A DNA stretch of 30,140 nucleotides, taken from IMG/VR virus record IMGVR_UViG_3300024518_001683, positions 1-30,140 of that record; one strand, given 5' to 3'. The notes under the pieces are model-generated. The model was not told where the DNA came from and made no database searches. It worked only from the letters and a program-made list of their open reading frames with translations. Positions 22,623 through 29,155 of this stretch are shown piece by piece (within the stretch, counting starts at the first letter, position 1; every line of letters starts with the position of its first letter). Source of the stretch: a virus. The translations under genes were made by a program, and so were the position numbers.

Positions 22623-23981
22623 ATGACTACAACGATTAAGAACATCATGAGTAAGATCGAGACAGAGAAGCCAGACATATATAAGTCTATACTTGCAAGC
22701 GCAGCACTTAAGCCAGAGAAGCTAGGGGTATTAACTCCCGAGCAGGAAGCAGTTAAGGCGTACTTCAAGGAAGCCTACGTTCCATATGGACATGACACAC
22801 TAACGGGGGATGAAGATTATAATTACTCCTTCGAGCAGTACTGTAACATTATGACAGACATCGACAGGACCGCGCCTAAGTATGGTTACTTCCTAGTTGA
22901 GTCGCAGCTGGGTATCAATCGTCTCTGTTCTCTGATATACGACAGACGTACAGCGGGTATCGTTGACGATCACTTCCCCACAGAGCTGCTACCTAAAGGA
23001 TTCGATCCCGAAGAGTATGCTAAGGGTAATATCCCTGACGGTTCCTTTGATCGTATCATCAAGACCGAAGACATCTTAGCATTTATTAAGCGAGAGTATA
23101 ATGACAAGGGTAATACCCTATCTCATGACTCTAGTAACATAGTACATGGTGGCGTACATGATGCAGGTTGGATTGCACACTATCAGTACTTACGCTATGT
23201 TGGTGGTATCGAGACTGCTCGCAACATTGACTTCATGTGTGAATTCTCTAAGGATATAGGCTGGTGGGCACCCTTCGAAGACTTCCTACTCATGCAGATG
23301 AAGCCGACTATCTGTAAGGTTGAAGAAGAAGAACGCAGACCTATGGCAGGGTATAGAATGCACAGCTTCGATGGTCCTTCAATCAAGTGGCGTGATGGTA
23401 CTTACCTAAACTACATCTACGGTGTTAAGATTGATAATGATGCTATCGTTAACTTAGACAAGGATTCTACTGAGTTAGCGAACATGTACTTCACTGAGCA
23501 GAATGCTGAAGTTAGACTTGCGATTGGCTCTAAGGTGGGACTTGATAGATTAGCTGAGAAGATGCCACAGACTGTACTCGATACTACTACACTCGACAAG
23601 TTCCCTATTGTACTAGCAGACTTTCAGAGAAGAGAGGAGGGTAAGCCTTTCGTCTTCACTAATGCAGACGGAGTTGATGTAACAGTTGATGCTGGGGTTA
23701 AGGAAGAACTTCCACCATGGTCTCTTACAAGTAGCGGTTCACTTGATACGAATGCAGTAGCATATACGCTGCTCGATATTGAGATGGCAGATGGTACACA
23801 AGAGAGGTACTTGAAGATGGGTAACGCGAGTGAAGATAAGATTCACATTGAGTGCGTAACTCAGGAATGTAATTCTGTACTTGATGCGCTCGCATTCAGG
23901 TGGGGTATCACGACTGAAGAATTCAGTGAAGTGGTTGGGTATGAGAATGGGGTATACACCAAGTTCTCAGCATTAGCATAG
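22623..23981 (+). CDS. DUF6745-like protein
   Basis: The 452-residue protein resembles DUF6745 proteins of bacteria. It shows HDAGWIAHYQYLRYVGG (residues 179-195), DIGWWAPFEDFLLMQMKP (211-228), the GPSIKWRDGTYLNYIYGV segment (251-268) and NAEVRLAIGSKVGLDRL (294-310), in the expected order. The C-terminal part (VLDALAFRWG) matches the family's usual end. The biochemical role of DUF6745 is not known to me. AAGGAGG six bases upstream makes the start certain. In bacteria the family is commonly next to a small GHxH/HEEH protein; the same partner is encoded about 280 bases downstream. Confidence 0.75.
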   Translation: MTTTIKNIMSKIETEKPDIYKSILASAALKPEKLGVLTPEQEAVKAYFKEAYVPYGHDTLTGDEDYNYSFEQYCNIMTDIDRTAPKYGYFLVESQLGINRLCSLIYDRRTAGIVDDHFPTELLPKGFDPEEYAKGNIPDGSFDRIIKTEDILAFIKREYNDKGNTLSHDSSNIVHGGVHDAGWIAHYQYLRYVGGIETARNIDFMCEFSKDIGWWAPFEDFLLMQMKPTICKVEEEERRPMAGYRMHSFDGPSIKWRDGTYLNYIYGVKIDNDAIVNLDKDSTELANMYFTEQNAEVRLAIGSKVGLDRLAEKMPQTVLDTTTLDKFPIVLADFQRREEGKPFVFTNADGVDVTVDAGVKEELPPWSLTSSGSLDTNAVAYTLLDIEMADGTQERYLKMGNASEDKIHIECVTQECNSVLDALAFRWGITTEEFSEVVGYENGVYTKFSALA

Positions 23982-23988
23982 CTCGCGT

Positions 23989-24016
23989 ACTCGCTCTGCA
24001 TTGTGTCGGAGCGAGT
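23989..24016 (+). terminator. hairpin after DUF6745-like gene
   Basis: ACTCGCTC (23989-23996) pairs perfectly with GAGCGAGT (24009-24016) around a 12-nt loop, starting eight bases after the stop codon. The following bases (TACTTAGG) are not a U-run, so it may be a partial terminator or processing site. Confidence 0.45.
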
Positions 24017-24052
24017 TACTTAGGGGAGCATAGCATAATGTGAGGAGGATGT

Positions 24053-24220
24053 ATGGGAGCACTAAGAGTAGGCCTGACGAGTGGACTTGATGGTACATGG
24101 GGAATATATCAGAAGAGGCGTAAGGGAGATGTCTGGATCATATGGAATGGGCGAACAGATCCATTCACTTCATGGAGAATCCAACTGGAGATTAAGCAGC
24201 AACAGAGACATACGCAATAG
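24053..24220 (+). CDS. small Trp-rich protein (GW family, weak)
   Basis: This 55-residue protein (MGALRVGLTSGLDGTWGIYQ...) has a GTWGIY segment and WIIWNGRTDPFTSWR, rich in Trp and Gly. It sits between the DUF6745-like gene and its partner. GAGGAGG precedes the ATG at short spacing. It is similar in size and composition to GW microproteins, but the core motif is only partial. Confidence 0.6.
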   Translation: MGALRVGLTSGLDGTWGIYQKRRKGDVWIIWNGRTDPFTSWRIQLEIKQQQRHTQ

Positions 24221-24262
24221 GGCGTACGTATAGATAAGAACAGTATGAAAAGGAGTAACAGT

Positions 24263-24640
24263 ATGAGAGTAATTAACATGAACACAGCAGGCACACATGG
24301 TGATGTAAATGTCAGACCATTCAATGGTAAGCTAGATCTGAGTAAGCTTAAGAAGCGTGACTCAAACTGCTTAGCATATGGAGAAGTCACAGGGCATAAG
24401 CATGCATTCGGAACTACCCACACAGCACCGCTAGAGTACACTGGTGATCAGCTCAAGGGTACATCGTATGCTATCTACGACAACGAAGCTACGGGTGAGA
24501 CCTTCGCAGTAGTGGAGAAGACTACGCCACTATCTCATGAGGAGCATCTGACTATCAACGTGGAACCAGGTGTGTACAAGATCGGGATTGCACAGCAGCT
24601 TGATCCTTTCTCGAAGCGTATCGAGCAAGTCGCGGACTAA
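24263..24640 (+). CDS. GHxH/HEEH partner of DUF6745
   Basis: The 125-residue protein has HGDV near the N-terminus (residues 12-15), GEVTGHKHAF (40-49) and LSHEEHLTINVEPGVYKIGI (90-109). It ends LDPFSKRIEQVAD. This matches the small family found beside DUF6745 in bacteria (usually HGDV, GExTGHAH, HEEH...G.Y, YD.F...RxVxD; from memory). Five conserved histidines suggest metal binding (inference). Start at 24263 is chosen because AAAAGGAG lies seven bases upstream; an ATG at 24245 would overlap that site. Confidence 0.75.
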   Translation: MRVINMNTAGTHGDVNVRPFNGKLDLSKLKKRDSNCLAYGEVTGHKHAFGTTHTAPLEYTGDQLKGTSYAIYDNEATGETFAVVEKTTPLSHEEHLTINVEPGVYKIGIAQQLDPFSKRIEQVAD

Positions 24641-24644
24641 TTAA

Positions 24645-24663
24645 CGAACCTTAAGTAGGTTCG
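24645..24663 (+). other. short hairpin downstream of the HEEH gene
   Basis: CGAACC (24645-24650) and GGTTCG (24658-24663) form a 6-bp stem with a 7-nt loop a few bases after the stop. No U-tract is present. Confidence 0.35.
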
Positions 24664-24722
24664 GAGTTACGAGTGACAGCCGATTAAAGAGCGCCTTAAG
24701 CGGCCTACTATAAGGAGACTGT

Positions 24723-24872
24723 ATGTCAGCACAAGAAACGACACTTGGTAGAGAAGAGTGGGGAGGACAGGGCTGGGGTTGGAATCGTGATTGGTTATCC
24801 TACGGTAGATATCACCACTTACATCCAGTTAACCCGTGGATATGTATTCCTCTACGAGATGAGTATATATAA
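24723..24872 (+). CDS. GW microprotein family member 4
   Basis: This 49-residue protein (MSAQETTLGREEWGGQGWGW...) is Trp-rich, with core GGQGWGWNRDWLSYGRY. AAGGAG five bases before the ATG. The N-terminal signature is altered, but the GWGW followed by a Tyr-rich stretch fits. It overlaps nothing and ends ten bases before the next start. Confidence 0.7.
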   Translation: MSAQETTLGREEWGGQGWGWNRDWLSYGRYHHLHPVNPWICIPLRDEYI

Positions 24873-24882
24873 GGAGACAGAT

Positions 24883-25062
24883 GTGGAAGCAAGTAGCGTA
24901 AATGACTTCGCCTATACAGGCACCTGGCCTCTTGATCGTAAGCTGACAAGTGGTAGATATAGCTGGGGAGCCTCTACGTACACGCTCTACAGATTTCGTG
25001 ATAAGCAGTTTCCGCAGTTTCCTTGGATGATGGATGAGCTATGGTATGAACAGCGAGTATAA
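24883..25062 (+). CDS. GW microprotein family member 5 (GTG start)
   Basis: This 59-residue protein with GTG start reads VEASSVNDFAYTGTWPLDRK and contains LTSGRYSWGASTYTLYRF, a divergent form of the core, then PWMMDELWY. AAGGAG lies six bases before the GTG. A longer in-frame start at 24745 overlaps member 4 and has no ribosome site, so I reject it. The VxAxxV start matches members at 25568, 26572 and 28938. Confidence 0.68.
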   Translation: MEASSVNDFAYTGTWPLDRKLTSGRYSWGASTYTLYRFRDKQFPQFPWMMDELWYEQRV

Positions 25063-25076
25063 GGAGGAGGTATATA

Positions 25077-25568
25077 ATGCTTGTATTAATGGGTAACATA
25101 TTAGTACTAATACTAACAACAGCATTCGACTTGGGGATGACACTAAGTAATGGGCAGGAACTACTAGTGCGAGAGATACTAACATCCTCTCAATTAGACT
25201 CCGTTGATGACAATAGACTACTCATGTCAATCATCTCAGCAGAGAGTGACTTCAAGCAGACAGCTATCAGTAACAGGAACGCTTATGGCTTGATGCAGCT
25301 AACGAGGCCAGCAGTTATAGACGCAGCTAGAGAGTGTGGATTATCTGAGACAATTAAGATGACTGAACTACTTGACGTACATAAGAATGTAATGTATGGT
25401 ACATGTTATCTGAAGAAGTTAATCAGAGAAGAAGACAGTAACTACGTAGCAGTACTAGCAATTTACAATGGTGGGTATAGGCAGTTGAATCTACTGAAGA
25501 GAGATAAGAGATTAGCATCAGAGACTGCACAATTTATAACCGAAGTAATGTATAAGGGAGGCTTATAG
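25077..25568 (+). CDS. lytic transglycosylase (SLT domain) with N-terminal signal/anchor
   Basis: The 163-residue protein has a hydrophobic N-terminus (MLVLMGNILVLILTTAFDLG) that could be a signal or signal-anchor. An SLT/lysozyme-like domain follows: catalytic Glu56 in IISAESDFKQTA, then AYGLMQLT (69-76) and VLAIYNGGYRQL (126-137). It would cleave peptidoglycan glycan strands, in the periplasm if exported. It is encoded in the rightward block rather than with late genes, so it may act as an exported endolysin or in cell-wall remodelling. AAGGAGGAGG precedes the ATG. Confidence 0.85.
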   Translation: MLVLMGNILVLILTTAFDLGMTLSNGQELLVREILTSSQLDSVDDNRLLMSIISAESDFKQTAISNRNAYGLMQLTRPAVIDAARECGLSETIKMTELLDVHKNVMYGTCYLKKLIREEDSNYVAVLAIYNGGYRQLNLLKRDKRLASETAQFITEVMYKGGL

Positions 25569-25741
25569 TGGACGCAACAGCACTAACAGGATATAAGAAG
25601 GGCTTCGACACGGGCGGAGGAGCTACTGACTGGGGACATGAGTATATGCTACATCAGGGGGGTGCTACTCAGTACGCTGCGGTGTGTATGTATCTTCTAG
25701 TAACACACGAAACTAAGTATATGTATGCATACAGTATATAA
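25568..25741 (+). CDS. GW microprotein family member 6 (GTG start)
   Basis: This 57-residue protein starts at a GTG overlapping the transglycosylase stop (TAGTG). It reads VDATALTGYKKGFDTGGG, then ATDWGHEYMLHQGG, a clear WGxxYM core with the x-A-x-x-L-T N-terminus. The C-terminus is Tyr/Met-rich (THETKYMYAYSI). The overlap implies translational coupling to the lytic enzyme gene. Confidence 0.75.
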   Translation: MDATALTGYKKGFDTGGGATDWGHEYMLHQGGATQYAAVCMYLLVTHETKYMYAYSI

Positions 25742-25806
25742 GCAGTCACGTCCTGCGAAGTGTACGAACTAAGCATAAGGGAAGCACACAGTATGTAAGC
25801 AGTAAC
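25728..25806 (+). repeat. imperfect 22-bp direct repeat
   Basis: 25728-25749 and 25785-25806 match at about 19 of 22 positions around CAGTAT(A/G)TAAGCAGT. The first copy spans the stop of the preceding gene. It looks like a small local duplication upstream of the ClpP-like gene. Confidence 0.5.
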
Positions 25807-25832
25807 AATAACAGTAAATGGAGAGTAAGTAA

Positions 25833-26555
25833 ATGAGTAATGTAATCACGAGACTATTAGTATTAGCAGCAGGGATACTACTTGTAACGACAAGTGTAGG
25901 AGCAGCGAAGCCTATCTTCACAGTGAAGAATGCGAAGCAGGTAGTCATATTAAATGACGTAATCCAAGGAGCATACGCAGCAAGCTTAGCATCACAGATC
26001 AGTAGCCTAGCACAGGACAAGGGAGCTACTAACATAGACATTATAATCAACAGTCCTGGTGGTAGTATCGTAGCTGGTATGTTCATCGTATCTGCAATCG
26101 AGAGAGTGAAGAGTAGGGGAGTAGTAGTGAGGTGCGCGGTTCCACGCTTCGCAGCAAGCATGGCATTCCAGATTCTAAGCCACTGCAGCGAGAGGTATAT
26201 ATTACCCCAAGCATTCGTACTATGGCATCCACCCCGAGTAGCTCTGATGTATGCGATCATTACACCAGAAGCAGCACGAGGATTACTAGCATCGCTTGCA
26301 GACTGGGAGAATGTACTAGTCACGCAGCTTAAGAAGCAGATGAATATAAACTCGCGGAAGTTTAAGTCGTACTACAATGCAGAGAAGTTAGTGTTGGGTA
26401 GTGAGTTAGTTGAGATCACTGAAGGATTCGCAACCGTAGTAGATGACATACGAGGCATACCCGATACAGCGTGGGTAGATGGTAGGAAGAAGAGTAGAGG
26501 AGCACGAGGACTTGTACCCTTCGAACTAGATTATACCTGTACTAACTGTAGATAG
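25833..26555 (+). CDS. ClpP/crotonase-superfamily serine protease-like protein with signal peptide
   Basis: The 240-residue protein begins with a typical signal peptide (MSNVITRLLVLAAGILLVTT, then SVGAAKP; cleavage likely after A24 or A25). The ClpP-like fold follows: IINSPGGSIVAGM (71-83), nucleophile candidate Ser109 in RFAASMAF, and His132 in FVLWHPP. The position of the third catalytic Asp of ClpP has no obvious Asp. The C-terminus has a CTNC pair. Exported ClpP-like phage proteases are unusual; it may act in the periplasm or membrane. GGAGAGTAAGTAA precedes the ATG. Confidence 0.8.
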   Translation: MSNVITRLLVLAAGILLVTTSVGAAKPIFTVKNAKQVVILNDVIQGAYAASLASQISSLAQDKGATNIDIIINSPGGSIVAGMFIVSAIERVKSRGVVVRCAVPRFAASMAFQILSHCSERYILPQAFVLWHPPRVALMYAIITPEAARGLLASLADWENVLVTQLKKQMNINSRKFKSYYNAEKLVLGSELVEITEGFATVVDDIRGIPDTAWVDGRKKSRGARGLVPFELDYTCTNCR

Positions 26556-26571
26556 ACTAGGAGATATAATA

Positions 26572-26739
26572 GTGAGAGCAGAGAAGATGGTAGAGTGGGA
26601 CGTGGGCGGCTTCAGTTGGGGAAGAGATTATATGAGTGGACAAGTGGGGTGGCGACTACCAGCAGCATACTATAGGCACCTATCCATGCCCATAGCAGGG
26701 TGGACACAACGAGAAGTAATATGGGAGATGTGCGTATGA
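26572..26739 (+). CDS. GW microprotein family member 7 (GTG start)
   Basis: This 55-residue protein with GTG start reads VRAEKMVEWDVGGFSWGRDY and continues MSGQVGWRLP. The core is FSWGRDYM. A Trp-rich end (AGWTQREVIWEMCV) corresponds to the MDGW region of other members. TAGGAG lies upstream. Its stop overlaps the next ATG (ATGA). Confidence 0.78.
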   Translation: MRAEKMVEWDVGGFSWGRDYMSGQVGWRLPAAYYRHLSMPIAGWTQREVIWEMCV

Positions 26740-26867
26740 GCGGAGAACAGAGTATAGATGTAAGCGATTTCAATATGCCTGATGTATACTGGAAAGGCTG
26801 TCCTAACTACTTACAGATTATGGAGACCGGCTTACTTATGATAACGGATGAGGAGCTGCGACAATGA
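26736..26867 (+). CDS. hypothetical microprotein, tandem duplicate A
   Basis: This 43-residue protein (MSGEQSIDVSDFNMPDVYWK...) overlaps both neighbours by ATGA. Its first 20 residues match the next gene (MSGEQSLDTRDFNEARAYWW), showing a tandem duplication. It is acidic and helical at the C-terminus. Unknown function; the ATGA overlaps make translation likely. Confidence 0.65.
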   Translation: MSGEQSIDVSDFNMPDVYWKGCPNYLQIMETGLLMITDEELRQ

Positions 26868-27004
26868 GCGGAGAACAGAGCTTAGATACAAGAGACTTCA
26901 ATGAGGCTAGAGCATATTGGTGGGAGGCACGAGATACCCACCTTCACTCAAGGTTCATGTATCGTTTACTATGTAGCGAGACATTCGGGGAGATGCGCGT
27001 ATGA
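26864..27004 (+). CDS. hypothetical microprotein, tandem duplicate B
   Basis: This 46-residue paralogue of the preceding gene shares MSGEQS(I/L)D and DFN...YW, then diverges (EARDTHLHSRFMYRLLCSET). It ends GEMRV with ATGA overlap to the next gene, mirroring the way the upstream gene ends EMCV. The boundary itself was therefore duplicated. Confidence 0.65.
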   Translation: MSGEQSLDTRDFNEARAYWWEARDTHLHSRFMYRLLCSETFGEMRV

Positions 27005-27189
27005 ACAGTGTTAACTTAACAAGTAGTGTATTCAGGCTACCCGCAACAGGCATTACTCATTGCTACTGGGGATGGGGATGGGGTTATATGTACCGTGAGC
27101 TGGGGTATGATGGTGCTGTCGATTCCCGGGGTCGAGGTAAGATGCATGCTAGGGTACTTACAGAGAAGCGTTGGAGGCTATATGAGTAA
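27001..27189 (+). CDS. GW microprotein family member 8
   Basis: This 62-residue protein starts MNSVNLTSSVFRL and has the strongest core, CYWGWGWGYMYRELGYDGAV. It overlaps the previous gene by ATGA and the next by eight bases. The VNLTSSVF start aligns with KSLTSKVF of member 1. No signal or membrane helix. Confidence 0.82.
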   Translation: MNSVNLTSSVFRLPATGITHCYWGWGWGYMYRELGYDGAVDSRGRGKMHARVLTEKRWRLYE

Positions 27190-27544
27190 CTGCACATGTG
27201 ACGTTTACATCACAGGCTGTACCTGTGGGTTCTTCGCGCTGGAACAAGCTAGTAAACTAAGTGGCAAGCCTATCACCTATACGGGAGCAGACGATCCTTG
27301 TACACGTGAAGATACTACAAGTAAGAAGCTAGTACAGTCTACGCAAGGAAGTAGTACAACAGTCAAGACATTAGGAGCTACGCATCAAGGAGGCAGGACG
27401 TATAGCAGAGTAGAGTTGCCCTGTGAGTCAGCGGCTTGGAAGAACTACTTAGCAGATCCGACTAACTTATTCTGGAAGACTAAGGTACTTGAAGAATTTG
27501 AGCGTCATGTGACAGCCTACGCAACTGCTCAGGGGAATCCGTAA
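27182..27544 (+). CDS. hypothetical Cys-rich protein
   Basis: This 120-residue protein begins MSNCTCDVYITGCTCGFFAL; the C-x-C...C-x-C pattern at residues 4-14 suggests metal or disulfide binding. The rest is Thr/Ser-rich, with a helical C-terminus (KTKVLEEFERHVTAYATAQG). GGAGG precedes the ATG at 27182; a longer in-frame start at 27026 only shadows the preceding gene. Its last 46 bases are duplicated downstream. Confidence 0.68.
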   Translation: MSNCTCDVYITGCTCGFFALEQASKLSGKPITYTGADDPCTREDTTSKKLVQSTQGSSTTVKTLGATHQGGRTYSRVELPCESAAWKNYLADPTNLFWKTKVLEEFERHVTAYATAQGNP

Positions 27545-27625
27545 CCATGCGAATCGAGTATGCAATACGAGACAGAGCAGAGCGTCATGTGACAGCATAC
27601 GCAACTGCTCAGAAGAATCCGTAAC
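27500..27625 (+). repeat. 46-bp direct repeat of a gene end
   Basis: 27500-27545 and 27580-27625 match at 43 of 46 positions and encode the same C-terminus (ERHVTAYATAQ(G/K)NP and stop). The 34 bases between them are unrelated. This is the scar of a tandem duplication followed by an internal deletion of the second gene. Confidence 0.8.
27547..27624 (+). pseudogene. remnant of duplicated Cys-rich gene (25 aa)
   Basis: The ATG at 27547 opens MRIEYAIRDR and then the duplicated tail ERHVTAYATAQKNP. It has no clear ribosome site but starts just after the stop of the full gene. It is probably a decayed copy, although a coupled 25-residue product is possible. Confidence 0.5.
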
Positions 27626-27647
27626 TATATAGAGGAGAGAGATCATA

Positions 27648-27878
27648 ATGAAAGCAGAAGCACTAGTATATAGCGATTACGGCATTGATAACTATCCATA
27701 CAGTCCTCATGCAGGTAACTCTCATTGGGGATCAATAAGAGGGTGTACTCCTCCTTATTCTTATGGACCATGCGAATTTATGCATTGCTATATAGTACAT
27801 GATGGCCTCCTTCACTACCCTGGAAGAAGAGACGCAGCTTACAAGACAGATAAGGAGATAGTAACATGGACGCAGTAA
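27648..27878 (+). CDS. GW-related microprotein, SHWG subtype A
   Basis: This 76-residue protein starts MKAEALVYSDYG, contains HAGNSHWGSIRGCTPPYSYG (residues 21-40) and a later VHDGLL. The next gene has the same layout (AGESHWG, PSYSYG, MDGYVL), so the two are paralogues. They form a subtype of the GW family with SHWG in place of GWG. GGAGAGAG precedes the ATG; the end overlaps the next start by 13 bases. Confidence 0.75.
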   Translation: MKAEALVYSDYGIDNYPYSPHAGNSHWGSIRGCTPPYSYGPCEFMHCYIVHDGLLHYPGRRDAAYKTDKEIVTWTQ

Positions 27879-28099
27879 CATTAGCAACGAGACGTATGAG
27901 AATTTACCCTAATGTATTCAGTACATATGCTGGAGAGAGTCATTGGGGAATACCAACAGGCGGAGCTGTGCAGTATGTTCCTTCTTATTCTTACGGATTC
28001 ATTAGTGAGAGTAGGATCATGGACGGGTATGTATTAAGAGAAATTTGGCAACCAGACGGCTGGATAAGATACTCAACAGATAAGGGACTTAACAGATAA
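27866..28099 (+). CDS. GW-related microprotein, SHWG subtype B
   Basis: This 77-residue protein starts MDAVTLATRRMRI and has YAGESHWGIPTGGAVQYVPS (residues 21-40), then YSYGF and IMDGYVL. The N-terminal x-A-x-x-L and late MDGY tie it to the GW family. AAGGAGATAGTAAC precedes the ATG, the same leader as the following gene. Confidence 0.78.
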   Translation: MDAVTLATRRMRIYPNVFSTYAGESHWGIPTGGAVQYVPSYSYGFISESRIMDGYVLREIWQPDGWIRYSTDKGLNR

Positions 28100-28111
28100 G
28101 GAGATAGTAAC

Positions 28112-28315
28112 ATGGGTGAAGTAATATACTTACATAAGAAGAGAGAAGAGAAGAAGACAGAAGAACTAGTGAAGAAGACAGATGCAGTCGAGGCACTACT
28201 CACAGCATTCAGACTTAATCAGAAGTCAGAAGATAGACTAGAGCGTGAGCGGATACGAGACAATGCAAGAGTGAAGAGATCGTATAGACTAGGGAGTAAG
28301 GATGATGCGGAGTAA
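28112..28315 (+). CDS. hypothetical charged helical protein
   Basis: This 67-residue, Lys/Glu/Arg-rich protein (YLHKKREEKKTEELVKKTDA; SEDRLERERIRDNARVKRSY) is probably one long helix or coiled coil. No family recognised. AAGGAGATAGTAAC leads to the ATG; the end overlaps the next gene. Confidence 0.68.
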   Translation: MGEVIYLHKKREEKKTEELVKKTDAVEALLTAFRLNQKSEDRLERERIRDNARVKRSYRLGSKDDAE

Positions 28316-28505
28316 CACGAGACTAGTAGATGAGGTATTCACTCAGCCCTACATGTCAAGCCACAGGGGATGGGGAGAGGGTTACTTGCCCAACAACGGG
28401 GAGGAGCTACGTAGGCCTGCATATGTGATACAATTCTTAGAGATGAATATTCTCAATGAGATAGATATGTACGAATCACTAGATTATAAACTGGAGACGA
28501 AGTAA
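28302..28505 (+). CDS. GW microprotein family member 9
   Basis: This 67-residue protein (MMRSNTRLVDEVFTQPYMSS...) contains HRGWGEGYLPNNGEEL. DEVFT and GWGEGY lie at exactly the same distance as in member 1 (KVFT...GWGEGY), and the DNA is also conserved there. Either of two adjacent ATGs could be used (28302 or 28305); GGGAG is upstream. The C-terminal half is acidic and unlike other members. Confidence 0.78.
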   Translation: MMRSNTRLVDEVFTQPYMSSHRGWGEGYLPNNGEELRRPAYVIQFLEMNILNEIDMYESLDYKLETK

Positions 28506-28819
28506 TGAAGAGTATTAAATTCCAATTCAAGCTTAACCCTGCAACTTCTCAAGTAGACGAGGCGATAGTGTACTTCGCTAACTTGACGGGCAAGGGAGTA
28601 AGAGAGTATGTTAGGATGGCTGTCGAAGAACGTACAGCACAGCTAGCGCAGGCACTTAGAGAACAAGCACAAGAACAGTTAGATGCTGAAGAACGAATAG
28701 AGGGAGATACTACTATTGAAGAATCTGAGGGAGATGTACAGACTAGCGGGACACAGAGCATTCAGAGCGACGAGACGACAGAGACAAGTGATGATACTGG
28801 GACCGTCCCCAGTAGCTGA
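28505..28819 (+). CDS. hypothetical protein with RHH-like N-terminus and acidic tail
   Basis: The 104-residue protein has a beta strand (KSIKFQFKLN) followed by two helices (DEAIVYFANLTGKGVREYVR; MAVEERTAQLAQALREQAQ), an order like ribbon-helix-helix or ParR-type DNA-binding proteins. A 45-residue Glu/Asp/Ser/Thr-rich tail follows. The start overlaps the previous stop (TAATG). DNA binding is only suggested. Confidence 0.6.
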   Translation: MKSIKFQFKLNPATSQVDEAIVYFANLTGKGVREYVRMAVEERTAQLAQALREQAQEQLDAEERIEGDTTIEESEGDVQTSGTQSIQSDETTETSDDTGTVPSS

Positions 28820-28925
28820 TAAGTATGTAGGATACTATGTTGGTGCAGAGAATGAGTCTGATTTAAAGTTCTTCGACTGTGAGGAAGAGGACGTGTGGAG
28901 TAGCATGACGACACTATTAGAGTAA
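28791..28925 (+). CDS. hypothetical acidic microprotein
   Basis: This 44-residue protein (MILGPSPVADKYVGYYVGAE...) is acidic at the C-terminus (FDCEEEDVW). The ATG at 28791 overlaps the end of the preceding gene by 29 bases and has only a weak ribosome site, so coupling is assumed. It fills the gap before the next GW gene. Confidence 0.5.
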   Translation: MILGPSPVADKYVGYYVGAENESDLKFFDCEEEDVWSSMTTLLE

Positions 28926-28937
28926 AAGGAGTATATA

Positions 28938-29099
28938 GTGAGAGCACTTACAGCAGAAGCATTTACAGGAAGACCTCTCCGAAGAGATGGGTTCCTAACT
29001 TGGGGAGGATTCGGTTGGGGTATAGAGAGGATGCTGACCGCCTCCGAATTAGTCCTATACGGATGGATACAGACTGATAAGATCAGGGAGCAGAGATGA
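28938..29099 (+). CDS. GW microprotein family member 10 (GTG start)
   Basis: This 53-residue protein with GTG start reads VRALTAEAFTGRPLRRDGFL, then TWGGFGWGIERMLTASEL and YGWIQTDK. The core FGWGIERM has Glu-Arg in place of the usual Gly-Tyr. AAAAGGAG precedes the GTG. Its stop overlaps the next ATG (ATGA). Confidence 0.75.
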   Translation: MRALTAEAFTGRPLRRDGFLTWGGFGWGIERMLTASELVLYGWIQTDKIREQR

Positions 29100-29155
29100 G
29101 AGCAATACAGACAAGTAACTGCTGCGATATGCGGAGAAAAGGAGCAGCTACGTGA
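29096..29155 (+). CDS. 19-residue mini reading frame
   Basis: ATGA-coupled frame MRAIQTSNCCDMRRKGAAT whose first four residues equal those of its neighbours (MRAI). It is probably a truncated GW gene or a coupling leader that delivers ribosomes to the next GTG start, which overlaps its stop (GTGA). Confidence 0.4.
   Translation: MRAIQTSNCCDMRRKGAAT

Noticed and set aside
24745-24882. Upstream extension of the GTG-started GW gene
   Set aside because: It overlaps member 4 in another frame and lacks a ribosome site; AAGGAG is placed for the GTG at 24883.
27026-27181. N-terminal extension of the Cys-rich protein
   Set aside because: It is an out-of-frame shadow of GW member 8; GGAGG sits before the ATG at 27182.
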